Source: JAAFHB01 sp963675995 (GTDB taxonomy: Bacteria; Bacteroidota; Bacteroidia; Bacteroidales; Prolixibacteraceae). Taken from it: a stretch of 64,000 bases of DNA. The translations under genes and the position numbers were made by a program. The notes below the pieces were generated by a model, which was not told the DNA's origin, did no database searches, and was given only the letters and a program-made list of their open reading frames with translations. Location of the stretch: the NCBI GenBank assembly GCA_963675995.2, contig CAXXIY010000001.1, positions 2,046,001 to 2,110,000 of the forward strand. The letters run 5' to 3'. Positions 48,121-57,880 of the stretch are shown in pieces. The first letter of the stretch is position 1, and every line of letters begins with the position of its first letter.

Positions 48121-51100
48121 ATGAAAAATATTGAGACCTATTGTGAAAACAGGGGAGTAAATCAAAAATTAAACAGTCCTTCAAATACATCTATAATCAG
48201 AAAAAAAATTCAATGGATTCGCACGATTTTAAGGTGTTTCTTCTCTCTTTTAATAATATTACCTGAATTCGGTTTATCTAAAGAAGAGGGAAGAGGTAAT
48301 CAACATCAAGTCAGAGATGGGAAACTGTTGCGAAGTGAATTGTGGCAACCTTTCGATGCTCAAAGGGCCAAGGGTGATTTTTTTGTTTCTGTCAATGGGA
48401 ATGATAATTGGTCCGGGACATTGGAGGCTCCTAATGCCACAAATACCGATGGTCCATTTGCCACGATTTCACGGGCGCAACTTGCTGTTCGGGAATTGAA
48501 GGGTAAGGTATATTTACCTAAAGGAAAGGCTATAGATGCACGGTATAGCGGATCTTCTCACCCTTTTGGGAAAGGAAAGGACATTGTTGTATTTATCAGG
48601 CAGGGTTTTTATCCACTCAGTAAGTCTTTACTTTTTACACCTGAAGATGGTGGTGAGCGAGTGGAAACCAACCTCCCATCAGGTGCATTTGAATGGCACC
48701 ATTTAAGGGACAATTATGTCACTTATGCTGCCTATCCAGGTGAAAAGCCGGTAATCTCCGGAGCGATTCCTATAAAAAATTGGAAACAGGATGGTAAAGT
48801 TTGGATCGCTCCCTTTAATTCAGCCGAAGTTCCCAGCTTCATTGCGAATGGTAAAAAGCAAACCTTAGCCAGAACTCCAAACCAGGGATATTTCACACTC
48901 AGGAAAACACCTTCATCCACCTCTGAAATTCCTTATAACCCCGGGGATATCCAAAAGTGGAATGATATGCAGGATAATCGGATTGCCATATTACTTCGTT
49001 GGCGTACAGCTTATAATTCAATTGACAGGGTTGATGAGAAATCAAAAACAGCCTATTTAAAAACAGCCGAAGACGGACCTGACAAGAACAACGGCCTTTT
49101 GGTGGTTCCGCCACGTTACTATATCGAAAATGTTAAAACATTTCTGGATGCACCGGGTGAATGGTTCTTTGATAAGAACAAACATGAGATCTGCTATATC
49201 CCATCCGGGAATAATGCTGATCCCAATCAAACTGACCTGTCTGTACCTCAGATCAATCAACTGGTACAAGTCAAAGGCGACGAGAATAATCCGGTCAGAA
49301 ACCTTCGCTTTTATGGCTTGATATTTGAAGGGGCCAAAGAAAATTTCAGAAATTTTCCACATTACTACGACCCAACACCGGGTTGTATTGCAATTACCTG
49401 TGAGTATGCGTATGACTGTGAGTTTGCCTACTCTGAACTCAGGGCTTGTGGCGGAGTAGGTATGGCCGTCGCCGCTGGTTGTTCAGGTATGCGAATATTT
49501 AAAAATATTTTTAATGGTCTTGAGCAGGGAGCTTTAAGTGTCAGCAGCACAGGCGATATGAAAAACGGGAAGTTAATTCAAATTACCCGTGAGACAAAAG
49601 TTGATCACAATATTTTCTCTGAATGCGGACTTGGTGGTGGGATTACATTAGGGGTTGGTGGAACACTTCATACTACCATATCCCACAATTATTTTACCAA
49701 ATCAGGCAGACCTTACACCATCGACTGCGGAGCAGGAGGGCTTGAAGGAAGCATAACGGGTGATGTTGTTGTTGAGTACAACCATTTTGAAGATGTCCAG
49801 AATGATGCCGATGATGCTGGTGTAATTGTGGTCACCGGGATGACATTTAACTCTTTTGTACGTAATAATATCATACACCGCGTCCATCGTGGATTTTTCA
49901 GCGATAATGTGGCTTTTTGGTTTGACAACATGTCGAGTAACTGGACTGTAGCAAATAACATTTACTATGATATCGAGCAAGGCGATATGAAATTGTGCGG
50001 TACTTATCTATCAGATAATCATTATGTTGATAATTTTTTAATTGAATCGCCCAAATCTGCTCCCGAGCAAATTATTGAAGGTGACCCAGTACTGGATTGT
50101 GCTAATTTGCAGATTACCTTTAATGGTAAGCCAATATCTGGTGCTCTGGCAGCAGGCTCAATTGTTAAAGTCAAGGCAGATATAACAAATAATGGTAGTT
50201 CCGGTACCTCCCCGGTCACGCTTTATATCGACAGGAAAGTTTTTGAAAGTAAACCATTCCCTGTTATCAGGAATAATACCCGGACGATTGAATTTGATTT
50301 ACGTTTGAATGAACCCGGGACACAGGAGATTTCTATCGGCGAAACAAAGCCTCAGCCGGTAATTGTTCAGGGAGAGAGACCAAAAATTGTGTTCGACAAG
50401 ATTCGCAGTACAGAAGAGATTTTACTTGCTGGAGAAAGTATCCGGATTACAGCACTGGCAACCAATCTGCAAGCTGAAGATATTCAGTCTGAAATTACCA
50501 TTTTTTGCAATGGAAAAGTGTTGAAGAGCCAACAGGTGAATTTTAAAAGTAAAGAATCAAAAGAGGTCTTTTTTGACATCGTACCTGAGGTTGGGAGCTA
50601 TCCCGTACATATTGGAAACAGCGATGAGTTGAATTTGAAGGTGTTAAAATGTAAGGAGCTCGATATGGTTAAACAGAAATTATACACCTATATTTCTCCT
50701 AAATCAAAACCTGCCCTGGTTGAAGTTATTCAGAAAGATAACCGATATATCGTTAAAGCGAGCGGATGGGATTTTTACCATGCTGAAGATGCTTATGCAA
50801 CCGTCTACCTCAAACAATTAAAAGGTGATTTTGTAGCGACAGCGAAAATCGCGTCATTTGGGAATCGCACGAGTGAATGGTACCGGTCTGGTCTTTTTGT
50901 TAGAAATGATATCAGTAAGAGTTTTGATGTGGACCGGGGGAGTAAGGGTTCTGTTTTAATGTTCAGTACTCCCGGGCGTGCCGGTATTGAGTATGATGAG
51001 TTTGGCAATGGTTGTATGCACAAGGCTTCGAGTGAAAATCTCCCCGAGAATTCTCCAACTCCTATTTGGATAAGGCTGGAGCGGCACGGTAATCGCTTTA

Positions 51101-51267
51101 CCGGTTATGTCAGTCTCGACAACAAAAACTGGATAATTAAAAGGCAAACAAATCTTATACCCGGAATCGAAAAAGCGGTAGACCTTGGCCTGGCAGCAGG
51201 GGCACCCGACCAAAAACAATATACCGTTGAATTTACAGACTGGAAAATAAAGGTGGAGGATCAATAG
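48121..51267 (+). CDS. Secreted right-handed beta-helix protein (GH141-like) with C-terminal lectin-like domain
   Basis: A 1048-residue exported protein; a signal segment lies at about residues 33-55 (IRTILRCFFSLLIILPEFGLS). Residues ~85-660 form a right-handed parallel beta-helix with GNDNWSGTLEAPNATNTDGPFATISRAQLAVREL at the start, YVTYAAYPGEKPVISGA, and later repeats such as EYNHFEDVQNDADDAGVIVV; this arrangement resembles GH141 and related pectin/fucoside-acting enzymes. Residues ~665-840 are two immunoglobulin-like CARDB-type domains, and ~855-1045 a DUF1349-type concanavalin-like domain (ASGWDFYHAEDAYATVYLKQLKGDFVATAKI, SEWYRSGLFVRNDI). Substrate unknown. It has its own promoter and no operon partner. 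Confidence 0.78.
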   Translation: MKNIETYCENRGVNQKLNSPSNTSIIRKKIQWIRTILRCFFSLLIILPEFGLSKEEGRGNQHQVRDGKLLRSELWQPFDAQRAKGDFFVSVNGNDNWSGTLEAPNATNTDGPFATISRAQLAVRELKGKVYLPKGKAIDARYSGSSHPFGKGKDIVVFIRQGFYPLSKSLLFTPEDGGERVETNLPSGAFEWHHLRDNYVTYAAYPGEKPVISGAIPIKNWKQDGKVWIAPFNSAEVPSFIANGKKQTLARTPNQGYFTLRKTPSSTSEIPYNPGDIQKWNDMQDNRIAILLRWRTAYNSIDRVDEKSKTAYLKTAEDGPDKNNGLLVVPPRYYIENVKTFLDAPGEWFFDKNKHEICYIPSGNNADPNQTDLSVPQINQLVQVKGDENNPVRNLRFYGLIFEGAKENFRNFPHYYDPTPGCIAITCEYAYDCEFAYSELRACGGVGMAVAAGCSGMRIFKNIFNGLEQGALSVSSTGDMKNGKLIQITRETKVDHNIFSECGLGGGITLGVGGTLHTTISHNYFTKSGRPYTIDCGAGGLEGSITGDVVVEYNHFEDVQNDADDAGVIVVTGMTFNSFVRNNIIHRVHRGFFSDNVAFWFDNMSSNWTVANNIYYDIEQGDMKLCGTYLSDNHYVDNFLIESPKSAPEQIIEGDPVLDCANLQITFNGKPISGALAAGSIVKVKADITNNGSSGTSPVTLYIDRKVFESKPFPVIRNNTRTIEFDLRLNEPGTQEISIGETKPQPVIVQGERPKIVFDKIRSTEEILLAGESIRITALATNLQAEDIQSEITIFCNGKVLKSQQVNFKSKESKEVFFDIVPEVGSYPVHIGNSDELNLKVLKCKELDMVKQKLYTYISPKSKPALVEVIQKDNRYIVKASGWDFYHAEDAYATVYLKQLKGDFVATAKIASFGNRTSEWYRSGLFVRNDISKSFDVDRGSKGSVLMFSTPGRAGIEYDEFGNGCMHKASSENLPENSPTPIWIRLERHGNRFTGYVSLDNKNWIIKRQTNLIPGIEKAVDLGLAAGAPDQKQYTVEFTDWKIKVEDQ

Positions 51268-51308
51268 AAATTGCCTTTTATACTTCTGATTATTTTCTGC
51301 CTGATTCA

Positions 51309-51357
51309 ATTAAAAAAATCATTCCAGGATTCGGATAATTATTATGAACCCTGGAAT
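51309..51357 (-). terminator. Terminator of the RND efflux operon
   Basis: Stem ATTCCAGG (51321-51328) / CCTGGAAT (51350-51357) followed, on the reverse strand, by a run of T (51313-51319). It lies 170 bases after the stop of the outer-membrane gene. It could also slow transcription from the convergent beta-helix gene. Confidence 0.65.
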
Positions 51358-51526
51358 AATGTTATTGGTCTCTGTATTATTCTGGGAACTATTTCATAAC
51401 CAATATTATATAATAATTCCTTGTTGTTGGAAAATATATTCTGAGAAATTACTTATTTTGGACAGTCTCAACTTCTGAAAAGCAGATACGACAATTTACA
51501 CCAAAGACTTGCTAAAAGTTTAATTG

Positions 51527-52918
51527 TTATTTCCAGCCTCCCCCAACTGCACGGTAAAGCGAAACTGTGGCATTTAGTTGTTGCAATCTGTCATTTATAC
51601 TGCTTAACTGAGCGGACAACAAGCTGGTCTGAGCGGTAAGAACCTCAGTGTAATTAGCTGTCCCATAGGTGAGTAGTTGTTTTGTGTAGTCAACCGATTT
51701 GACCAATGCTTCGAGTTGCAGTTTTCTAAGGGCAATTTTTTGGGTTGACGATTCAAATGCTCCCATTGCGTTGTTAACCTCCTGGCCTGCCTTCAATAAG
51801 GTATTTCTGAAGTTGATTAAGGCCTCCTCCTGCTGTGCTTCGGCAACTTTAAGGCGTGTGATATTAATACGTTTATTAAATATTGGTTGAGTAAGCCCAC
51901 CTATTACATTTGCGGCAAATGTCTTTGGATCGAAAAACTGGTTAAGATTGGTCGCCACAAAACCGACCGAAGAAGTCAGTGTAAGTGCCGGATAAAAACT
52001 GGCATGAGCAGAATTGGTTAATTCAAAAGCGCTCATCACACCGAATTCAGATTGCATCACGTCGGGACGATTATCCAGAAGATGGGCCGGTACTCCGGTT
52101 TTTAAGATTGTGGGCAGTGTCTGTTCATTTATTTTGCCCCGTTCGATCGTTCCTGGAACACGTCCAAGTAGCAGACAAATGATATTTTCGTTTTCGCGGA
52201 TTTGTTGTTCCAGATCGGGGATCGTAACTTCTGCAGCATAACGGGTAGCTTCTGTTTGAACGATTGCAGCACCTGTTACTTTACCGCTCTCTTTCAATAC
52301 CTTCATCGTTTCTACCTGTTCAATATCATTTTTAACGGTCTGCCGCGTGATCTCCAGCTTTGCATCCAATCCAACGAGGTTGTAATAGGAGGTTGCAAGG
52401 TTGGCAATTAGCCGTGTTTGCACCTCCTTTTTTCCTGCATCGCTGGCTAACAAACTGGCATATGCTGCCCGCTTAGAGCTGCGTAATTTACCCCAAAGGT
52501 CAACTTCCCAGCTTGCCTGGGCCCCAATCTGGTAGTTTGTAGCGTCGACAGGGCCAGTAGGATAAATAGTTTCCGGATTCCTGGTGTAGGTTCCATTTGC
52601 GTTGATAGCGATAGCCGGAAGCATTGCAGACCTGCTTTGCGAAAAATATGCTTCTGCTTCGATCAATTTTTGAACTGCAATTTGTAGATCAGGATTGTTA
52701 TTTAACCCCTCCTCGATCAGCTTTTGCAAGTGGGTCTCCGAAAAAATACTCCTCCAGGGTTTATCCCCTATAGTTTCTGTATCAGTTGATTGAGTGTTTC
52801 CGAAAAGACCTGAAGTACTGACAGTTTCACGGTTAAAATGTTTTGGAGTGTTGCAGGAGAGGAACACAACGGCAAATCCGGTAATGAGCGTAATCTTTCT
52901 TATTATAGTTGTTTTCAT
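51527..52918 (-). CDS. Outer-membrane efflux lipoprotein (OprM/TolC family)
   Basis: A 463-residue outer-membrane channel of an RND tripartite pump. The N-terminus is a lipoprotein signal with the lipobox FLSCN. Two OEP repeats are seen: LIEEGLNNNPDLQIAVQKLIEAEAYFSQSRSAMLPAIAINANGTYTRN with WEVDLWGKLRSSKRAAYASLLAS, and ALTLTSSVGFVATNLNQFFDPKTFAANVIGGLTQPIFNKRINITRLKVAEAQQEEALINFRNTLLKAGQEVNNA. TYGTANYTEVLTAQTSLLSAQ near the end is typical. Last gene of the marR-MFP-RND-OMF operon, 28 bases behind the permease. Confidence 0.94.
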   Translation of the reverse strand: MKTTIIRKITLITGFAVVFLSCNTPKHFNRETVSTSGLFGNTQSTDTETIGDKPWRSIFSETHLQKLIEEGLNNNPDLQIAVQKLIEAEAYFSQSRSAMLPAIAINANGTYTRNPETIYPTGPVDATNYQIGAQASWEVDLWGKLRSSKRAAYASLLASDAGKKEVQTRLIANLATSYYNLVGLDAKLEITRQTVKNDIEQVETMKVLKESGKVTGAAIVQTEATRYAAEVTIPDLEQQIRENENIICLLLGRVPGTIERGKINEQTLPTILKTGVPAHLLDNRPDVMQSEFGVMSAFELTNSAHASFYPALTLTSSVGFVATNLNQFFDPKTFAANVIGGLTQPIFNKRINITRLKVAEAQQEEALINFRNTLLKAGQEVNNAMGAFESSTQKIALRKLQLEALVKSVDYTKQLLTYGTANYTEVLTAQTSLLSAQLSSINDRLQQLNATVSLYRAVGGGWK

Positions 52919-52946
52919 GGTATTCTTTTCTGATGAGTCAATTCAA

Positions 52947-55900
52947 CTATTCTTCCATATCGTCGAGTCCGACAACTTCTGGAGGCTCTGGTTTATTCAT
53001 TTTTTCCTGAATTGTCTGGAAGATCACAAACATGGTTGGTATGACCAATATCCCGATCATAGTCCCAATAAACATCCCACCAACAGAGCCAACTCCAATT
53101 GAACGATTACCATTTGCTCCGACACCGCCACCAACAACCAGGGGAATGAGGCCAAAGATAAAAGCGAATGAGGTCATTAATATTGGTCGCAAACGGGCAG
53201 TTGCTCCCTCAATGGCTGCCTGTACAATGCTCATTCCCCGATGACGTCGCTGCAAAGCAAATTCAACGATTAGAATTGCATTTTTTGCGAGAAGTCCAAT
53301 GAGCATGATCAGAGAGATCTGGAGGTAGATGTTATTTTGAACCCCCATTATTTTGGCAAAAATGTAAGCGCCTGAAATCCCGATAGGGAGTGAAAAAAGA
53401 ATTGAAAATGGCAGTACAAAACTCTCATACTGAGCTGCCAGTAAAAAATATACAAAGATCACACTCAGTATAAAAATCATAATTGATTGACTACCTGAAT
53501 ATTTTTCTTCGCGGGTCAATCCTGAAAATTCATAACCATAACCCAATGGGAGGGTTTGTGCAGCTACCTCCTGCACCGCTTTTATCGCGTCGCCGCTGCT
53601 AAATCCGAAATTTGGGGAACCGGTTATTGCAATAGAGGTATAAAGGTTAAATCGGGTTATGTTTTCAGGGCCGAACACTCGTTTGAGTGAAATAAATTCG
53701 GTGATAGGTGCCATTTCACCGTTAGACGATTTCACAAAAACGTTATCCAGGTCCTGCGGATTTCCGCGATAATTGGGTTCAGACTGAACCATGACCCGGT
53801 ACTGTTTTCCGAAACGGTTAAAATCAGAGGCATAAAATCCCCCAACATAACCTTGTAAAGCAGACAAAACGGCGCTAACCGTAATCCCGGATTGTTTACA
53901 TCGGGCGGGATTGACGTCTACCTGGTACTGTGGAAAGTTGGAGTTAAACGAGGTCATGGCATATTGAATTTCGGGTCGTTGGCTTAACGCACCCAGGAAC
54001 TGGCGGGCATTTTGTTCAAACTGTTTAATATCACCTCCAGTTTTGTCTTCCAGTTTAAGTTCAAATCCCCCCGAAATACTGAATCCAGGTACCATTGGTG
54101 GTGTGAAAATGATAATCTTCGCATTTTTAACCTTTGAGGTCAGCATGTAAAGTTTCCCAATGATGGTATTGATGTCCTGACCTTTCTCCTTCCTTTCCTG
54201 AAACGGTTTAAGACTGCAAATTAACATGCCGTATGAACTACCTCTGCCACTGATTAATGAATTTCCAACGATAGCTGTCCTACCTTCTACTTCCGGGATG
54301 GTATTTACAATAGCTTCAACCTGCTCAACTACTTGTTTTGTCTTTTCCATAGCTGTTGAAGGGGGAAGGCTGATATCAACAAACATACGTCCGGTGTCTT
54401 CAGTGGGGACAAACCCTGTTGGTGTGGTTTCCATCAAGTACCACAATCCACCTGAGAAAAGAACGATAATGACTACAGCCATCCATCTGTGGCTCATCAG
54501 AATATTGGTGGTTTTTTTATACCGTGAAGTCATTGAGCTAAATACCGTATTGAATAGGGTATAAAACCGTTGTATGACCCCTTTCTGATGGAGTGAACTT
54601 CCGGTATGAGGTTTCAGGAAAATGGCACAAAGCGCAGGACTAAGTGTTAAAGCATTAATAGCTGAGATAACAATTGCTACGGCGAGTGTTATTCCAAACT
54701 GTCTGTAAAATACCCCTGTTGTTCCTTTCATAAAAGTTACCGGAACAAAAACTGCGGCCATCACAAGGGTTATTGCCACGATTGCAGCTGAAATTTCGTC
54801 CATCGCAGAGACTGCTGCTTCCCGGGCATTTTTTGCACCCTGATCCAGTTTTGCATGCACCGCCTCTACCACAACGATGGCATCATCCACTACAATTCCG
54901 ATGGCAAGCACCAGTGCAAAGAGGGTTAGCAGGTTGATTGTAAACCCAAAAAGGTTCAGGAAGAAGAAGGTACCGATAATGGATACCGGAACTGAAATAG
55001 CCGGAATAAGTGTTGCCCTGAAATTTTGAAGAAATATAAATACGACAATAAATACCAGAATAAATGCTTCGAGCAACGTATGAAGGACCTTTTCAATGGA
55101 GCTGTCAAGAAAGTCGTTTGCATCGACTAAAATCTGGTATTTTATCCCGGGAGGGAAAGACTTGGAAGATTCTTCAAGGACCTTTTTTGCATTGATAATT
55201 ACCTCGCGGGCATTGGAACCAGCTGACTGAAATACTGCCATTGCGATCCCGGGTTTACTCAAGGCAGTTGTGCTGATTGAATAATCAAGGGCGCCCAGTT
55301 CAACACGTGCAACATCTTTTAATCGCAGGATATTACCATCCTTATCGGCTTTGACTACAATATTTTCAAATTCGGTGGGTTGCGAAAGCCTCCCTTTATA
55401 TTTAAGTATATACTCAAACGACTGTTCGTTCAATGCCCCTAAACGTCCCGGAGCTGCTTCGAGATTCTGTTCATTGAGTGCAGCTATCACGTCGGAAGGC
55501 ATCAATCCATAGGCAGACATCACGTCAGGTTTCAACCAGATTCTCATAGAGTAATCCTTTGCTCCAAAAACCATTGCTTCACCTACTCCATTTACCCGCT
55601 GAATCTGAGGTAATAGGTTGATTTTGCTGTAGTTTTGAAGAAAAGTCTCGTCAAATTCACCAGTCTCACTTCGCAATGAAAAAACCATCAACATACTATT
55701 CTGCCGTTTAGCGGTTATGACACCAGCCCGGGTCACTTCAGCAGGGAGGAGGCTGGTGGCACGTGCCACACGGTTTTGTACATTTACTGCTGCCATGTCT
55801 GCATTAATCCCCTGTTTGAAGAAAACCTCTATACTTGCTGATCCGTCATTGCTTGCGGTCGAAGTCATATAGGTCATATTTTCAACCCCGTTGATTTGCT

Positions 55901-56099
55901 CCTCCAGTGGTATAACCACACTTTTTAGCACGGTTTCAGCGTTAGCGCCAGTATATGATGCTGTTACCCGGATTGTTGGAGGGGCGATATCGGGGTATTG
56001 CTCGATTGGAAGGGTGATTAGTCCAAGAACCCCCAGAATAACAATAATAATGGATATGACCGATGATAGAATCGGCCGTTCTATAAATCTTCTGAACAT
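52947..56099 (-). CDS. RND efflux permease (HAE1/AcrB family)
   Basis: A 1050-residue proton-driven multidrug transporter. FRRFIERPILSSVISIIIVILGVLGLITLPIEQYPDIAPPTIRVTASYTGANAETV at the N-terminus, the periplasmic docking and porter domains, and the twelve-helix membrane part are all recognisable. Transmembrane helix 4 carries the paired aspartates of the proton relay in ALAIGIVVDDAIVVVEAVHAKLD. The family lengths match (about 1040). FSLPIGISGAYIFAKI and ARLRPILMTSFAFIFGLIPLVVGGGVGANGNRSIGVGSVGG are near the end. 11 bases separate it from the fusion-protein gene. Substrates are unknown. Confidence 0.97.
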   Translation of the reverse strand: MFRRFIERPILSSVISIIIVILGVLGLITLPIEQYPDIAPPTIRVTASYTGANAETVLKSVVIPLEEQINGVENMTYMTSTASNDGSASIEVFFKQGINADMAAVNVQNRVARATSLLPAEVTRAGVITAKRQNSMLMVFSLRSETGEFDETFLQNYSKINLLPQIQRVNGVGEAMVFGAKDYSMRIWLKPDVMSAYGLMPSDVIAALNEQNLEAAPGRLGALNEQSFEYILKYKGRLSQPTEFENIVVKADKDGNILRLKDVARVELGALDYSISTTALSKPGIAMAVFQSAGSNAREVIINAKKVLEESSKSFPPGIKYQILVDANDFLDSSIEKVLHTLLEAFILVFIVVFIFLQNFRATLIPAISVPVSIIGTFFFLNLFGFTINLLTLFALVLAIGIVVDDAIVVVEAVHAKLDQGAKNAREAAVSAMDEISAAIVAITLVMAAVFVPVTFMKGTTGVFYRQFGITLAVAIVISAINALTLSPALCAIFLKPHTGSSLHQKGVIQRFYTLFNTVFSSMTSRYKKTTNILMSHRWMAVVIIVLFSGGLWYLMETTPTGFVPTEDTGRMFVDISLPPSTAMEKTKQVVEQVEAIVNTIPEVEGRTAIVGNSLISGRGSSYGMLICSLKPFQERKEKGQDINTIIGKLYMLTSKVKNAKIIIFTPPMVPGFSISGGFELKLEDKTGGDIKQFEQNARQFLGALSQRPEIQYAMTSFNSNFPQYQVDVNPARCKQSGITVSAVLSALQGYVGGFYASDFNRFGKQYRVMVQSEPNYRGNPQDLDNVFVKSSNGEMAPITEFISLKRVFGPENITRFNLYTSIAITGSPNFGFSSGDAIKAVQEVAAQTLPLGYGYEFSGLTREEKYSGSQSIMIFILSVIFVYFLLAAQYESFVLPFSILFSLPIGISGAYIFAKIMGVQNNIYLQISLIMLIGLLAKNAILIVEFALQRRHRGMSIVQAAIEGATARLRPILMTSFAFIFGLIPLVVGGGVGANGNRSIGVGSVGGMFIGTMIGILVIPTMFVIFQTIQEKMNKPEPPEVVGLDDMEE

Positions 56100-56110
56100 C
56101 TTTCCTAAAT

Positions 56111-57298
56111 TTAGTTTTTAAGCTGTTTTGCAGGTGACATGTTCTCGGAAAGATTGCCGATATCTGATAGTTTCGGTTTAATTTCAGTGTCATTACGTAA
56201 CGAAGCAATACCTTCTAGTACCACCCGATCGCCGACATTCAGTCCACCGGTTACCACATACGAGTCTTTGAGGTTCCCTTCCAGTACTTCTATTTCGGTA
56301 TTCCGAACCTTATTACCAGCGCCAACAACATAGACAAAGTGTTTTCCCTGTAATTCATAGGAGGTTTTTTGAGGAATAATAATTACAGAATCAAGAAACT
56401 GTGGAATACGTACCATTCCGCTTCCTCCGCTACGCAGCAAACCATCTGAATTTGGAAAACTTGCACGCACATTTACGGCGCCGGTCTGGGTGTTAATCAG
56501 TCCGCTGGCTGTTTCGATGCGCCCTGCCTGTTCGTATATAGTGTTATCGGCCAACACCAATGAAACTCCAGGTAATTTTGTGAATTTCTCCTGCTGATTT
56601 TTCCCCTCCAACCCTTTGGTAAGGGTCAGAAATTCTTTCTCGTTGAACGAAAAATAGGCATACATATTCACCGTATTTGAGACCGTGGTGAGTGGTTCAG
56701 TTGTGGAACTGCTCACAAGGCTTCCAACACGGAACGGAAAATTCCCGATTGTTCCTTCTGCCGGACTGGTAATCAAGGTATACTGAAGATTTGCTTTGGC
56801 GTTTTCCAGATTGGCTCTGGCCTGCGCCAATTGAGCCTCCTTCGATTTCTGGGTGGATTCAACCGATTCCAGATCAAACTTGCTGATGATATTCTTCTCA
56901 ACCAACGGTCTGGTTTTTTCGACATTGACCTCAGCAATTTTCACATCTGCCTCGGCAACTTTTACCAATGCTTCCGCAGAACGCACGGTAGCCTGAATAT
57001 CATTGGCATTCAGACGAAAAAGCAACTGTCCTTTTTTTACATAAGCCCCTTCATCAACAAATATCTGCTCAATATACCCGGCAATTTTTGATCGGATTTC
57101 GACGGTTTGTTGTCCCTGAAGTTTGGTAGGATAATCTTTAAAAAGTTTTGTAGATTGTGTCTTTACCGTAATGACAGGATATTCTTTTACATTGTTGGCA
57201 CTTCCTGTCTGCCCGCTTTTTGGCTGATTACCACACGAAATTGCAATCAATACCATCAAAATGGCGATGAGCCTTCTTCCTTTCCAATTAATTCTCAT
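56111..57298 (-). CDS. RND periplasmic adaptor (membrane-fusion) lipoprotein
   Basis: A 395-residue AcrA-type adaptor with a lipobox signal (IAISCGN). Order of domains: barrel-sandwich part with VEIRSKIAGYIEQIFVDEGAYVKKGQLLFRLN, alpha-hairpin (~100-170, VEKNIISKFDLESVESTQKSKEAQLAQARANLENAKANLQY), the lipoyl return TLITSPAEGTIGNFPFRVGSLVSSSTTEPLTTV, then beta-barrel (YAYFSFNEKEFLTL) and membrane-proximal domains ending GDRVVLEGIASLRNDTEIKP. Links the RND permease to the outer-membrane channel; 38 bases behind marR. Confidence 0.94.
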   Translation of the reverse strand: MRINWKGRRLIAILMVLIAISCGNQPKSGQTGSANNVKEYPVITVKTQSTKLFKDYPTKLQGQQTVEIRSKIAGYIEQIFVDEGAYVKKGQLLFRLNANDIQATVRSAEALVKVAEADVKIAEVNVEKTRPLVEKNIISKFDLESVESTQKSKEAQLAQARANLENAKANLQYTLITSPAEGTIGNFPFRVGSLVSSSTTEPLTTVSNTVNMYAYFSFNEKEFLTLTKGLEGKNQQEKFTKLPGVSLVLADNTIYEQAGRIETASGLINTQTGAVNVRASFPNSDGLLRSGGSGMVRIPQFLDSVIIIPQKTSYELQGKHFVYVVGAGNKVRNTEIEVLEGNLKDSYVVTGGLNVGDRVVLEGIASLRNDTEIKPKLSDIGNLSENMSPAKQLKN

Positions 57299-57336
57299 GA
57301 TATATCTAAAATTTTGTCTTTCTTGTTCCCTAATAT

Positions 57337-57807
57337 TTAAACCTGTTTTCCTTTATCTCCGTAATTATTTATTTCCTCTTCAATATCTCCGTTTTCCTGA
57401 ATTCTCAGGAGAACGTGTTGAAATGTCTCAAGTTCATTATCAGTAACACCTGATAATAATTTTTTGGTTACTTCAACAGCGACTATCTTCATCCGGTTCA
57501 AAATATCAATTCCGGTGTTGGTCAGCGTCAGATTTTTTTTCCGTTTGTCCCCTTTGTTTGTCAGTCGGACAACATATTGATGCTCCAACAAACAATTAAT
57601 ATGACGTACAATGATTGATTTATCCTTTTGCAACCGGTCGGCCAGATCTTGCTGAATTAAGTCGGCATTCGAATCCAATAGTTTTAGGATAACGAATTGT
57701 TCAAAGGTTAAATCAATTTCCTTTTCCCTGAATTCAATCATCATTTGATGCTTGAACACCCTTCGGCTTCGACTTAACATATAACCCAGAGGTATGTCTG
57801 ATCCCAT
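57337..57807 (-). CDS. MarR family transcriptional regulator of the efflux operon
   Basis: A 156-residue winged-helix regulator. GYMLSRSRRVFKHQMMIEFREKEIDLTFEQFVILKLLDSNADLIQQDLADRLQKDKSIIVRHINCLLEHQYVVRLTNKGDKRKKNLTLT covers dimerisation helix, recognition helix (KSIIVRHINCL) and wing (RLTNKGDKRKKNLTLT), and the C-terminal helices complete the dimer interface. First gene of the operon that contains the RND pump; a perfect inverted repeat sits 33 bases before its start, so it probably represses its own operon. The ligand is unknown, probably a phenolic or cationic compound. Confidence 0.92.
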   Translation of the reverse strand: MGSDIPLGYMLSRSRRVFKHQMMIEFREKEIDLTFEQFVILKLLDSNADLIQQDLADRLQKDKSIIVRHINCLLEHQYVVRLTNKGDKRKKNLTLTNTGIDILNRMKIVAVEVTKKLLSGVTDNELETFQHVLLRIQENGDIEEEINNYGDKGKQV

Positions 57808-57837
57808 TTCCAGTTTTTAATTTGGGCTCAAAAGAAT

Positions 57838-57866
57838 CAAATTTAGTTGACTTCTGCAACTAAATT
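57838..57866 (-). promoter_or_regulatory. MarR operator overlapping the -7 box
   Basis: AATTTAGTTG (57840-57849) and CAACTAAATT (57857-57866) are perfect 10-bp arms 7 bp apart, the size and centre-to-centre spacing of MarR operators. The reverse-strand -7 element TAAATTTG (57845-57838) overlaps the left arm, so a bound dimer would block polymerase. No other 10-bp perfect palindrome was noticed around this operon. Confidence 0.8.
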
Positions 57867-57880
57867 GTATCAAGAAATTA

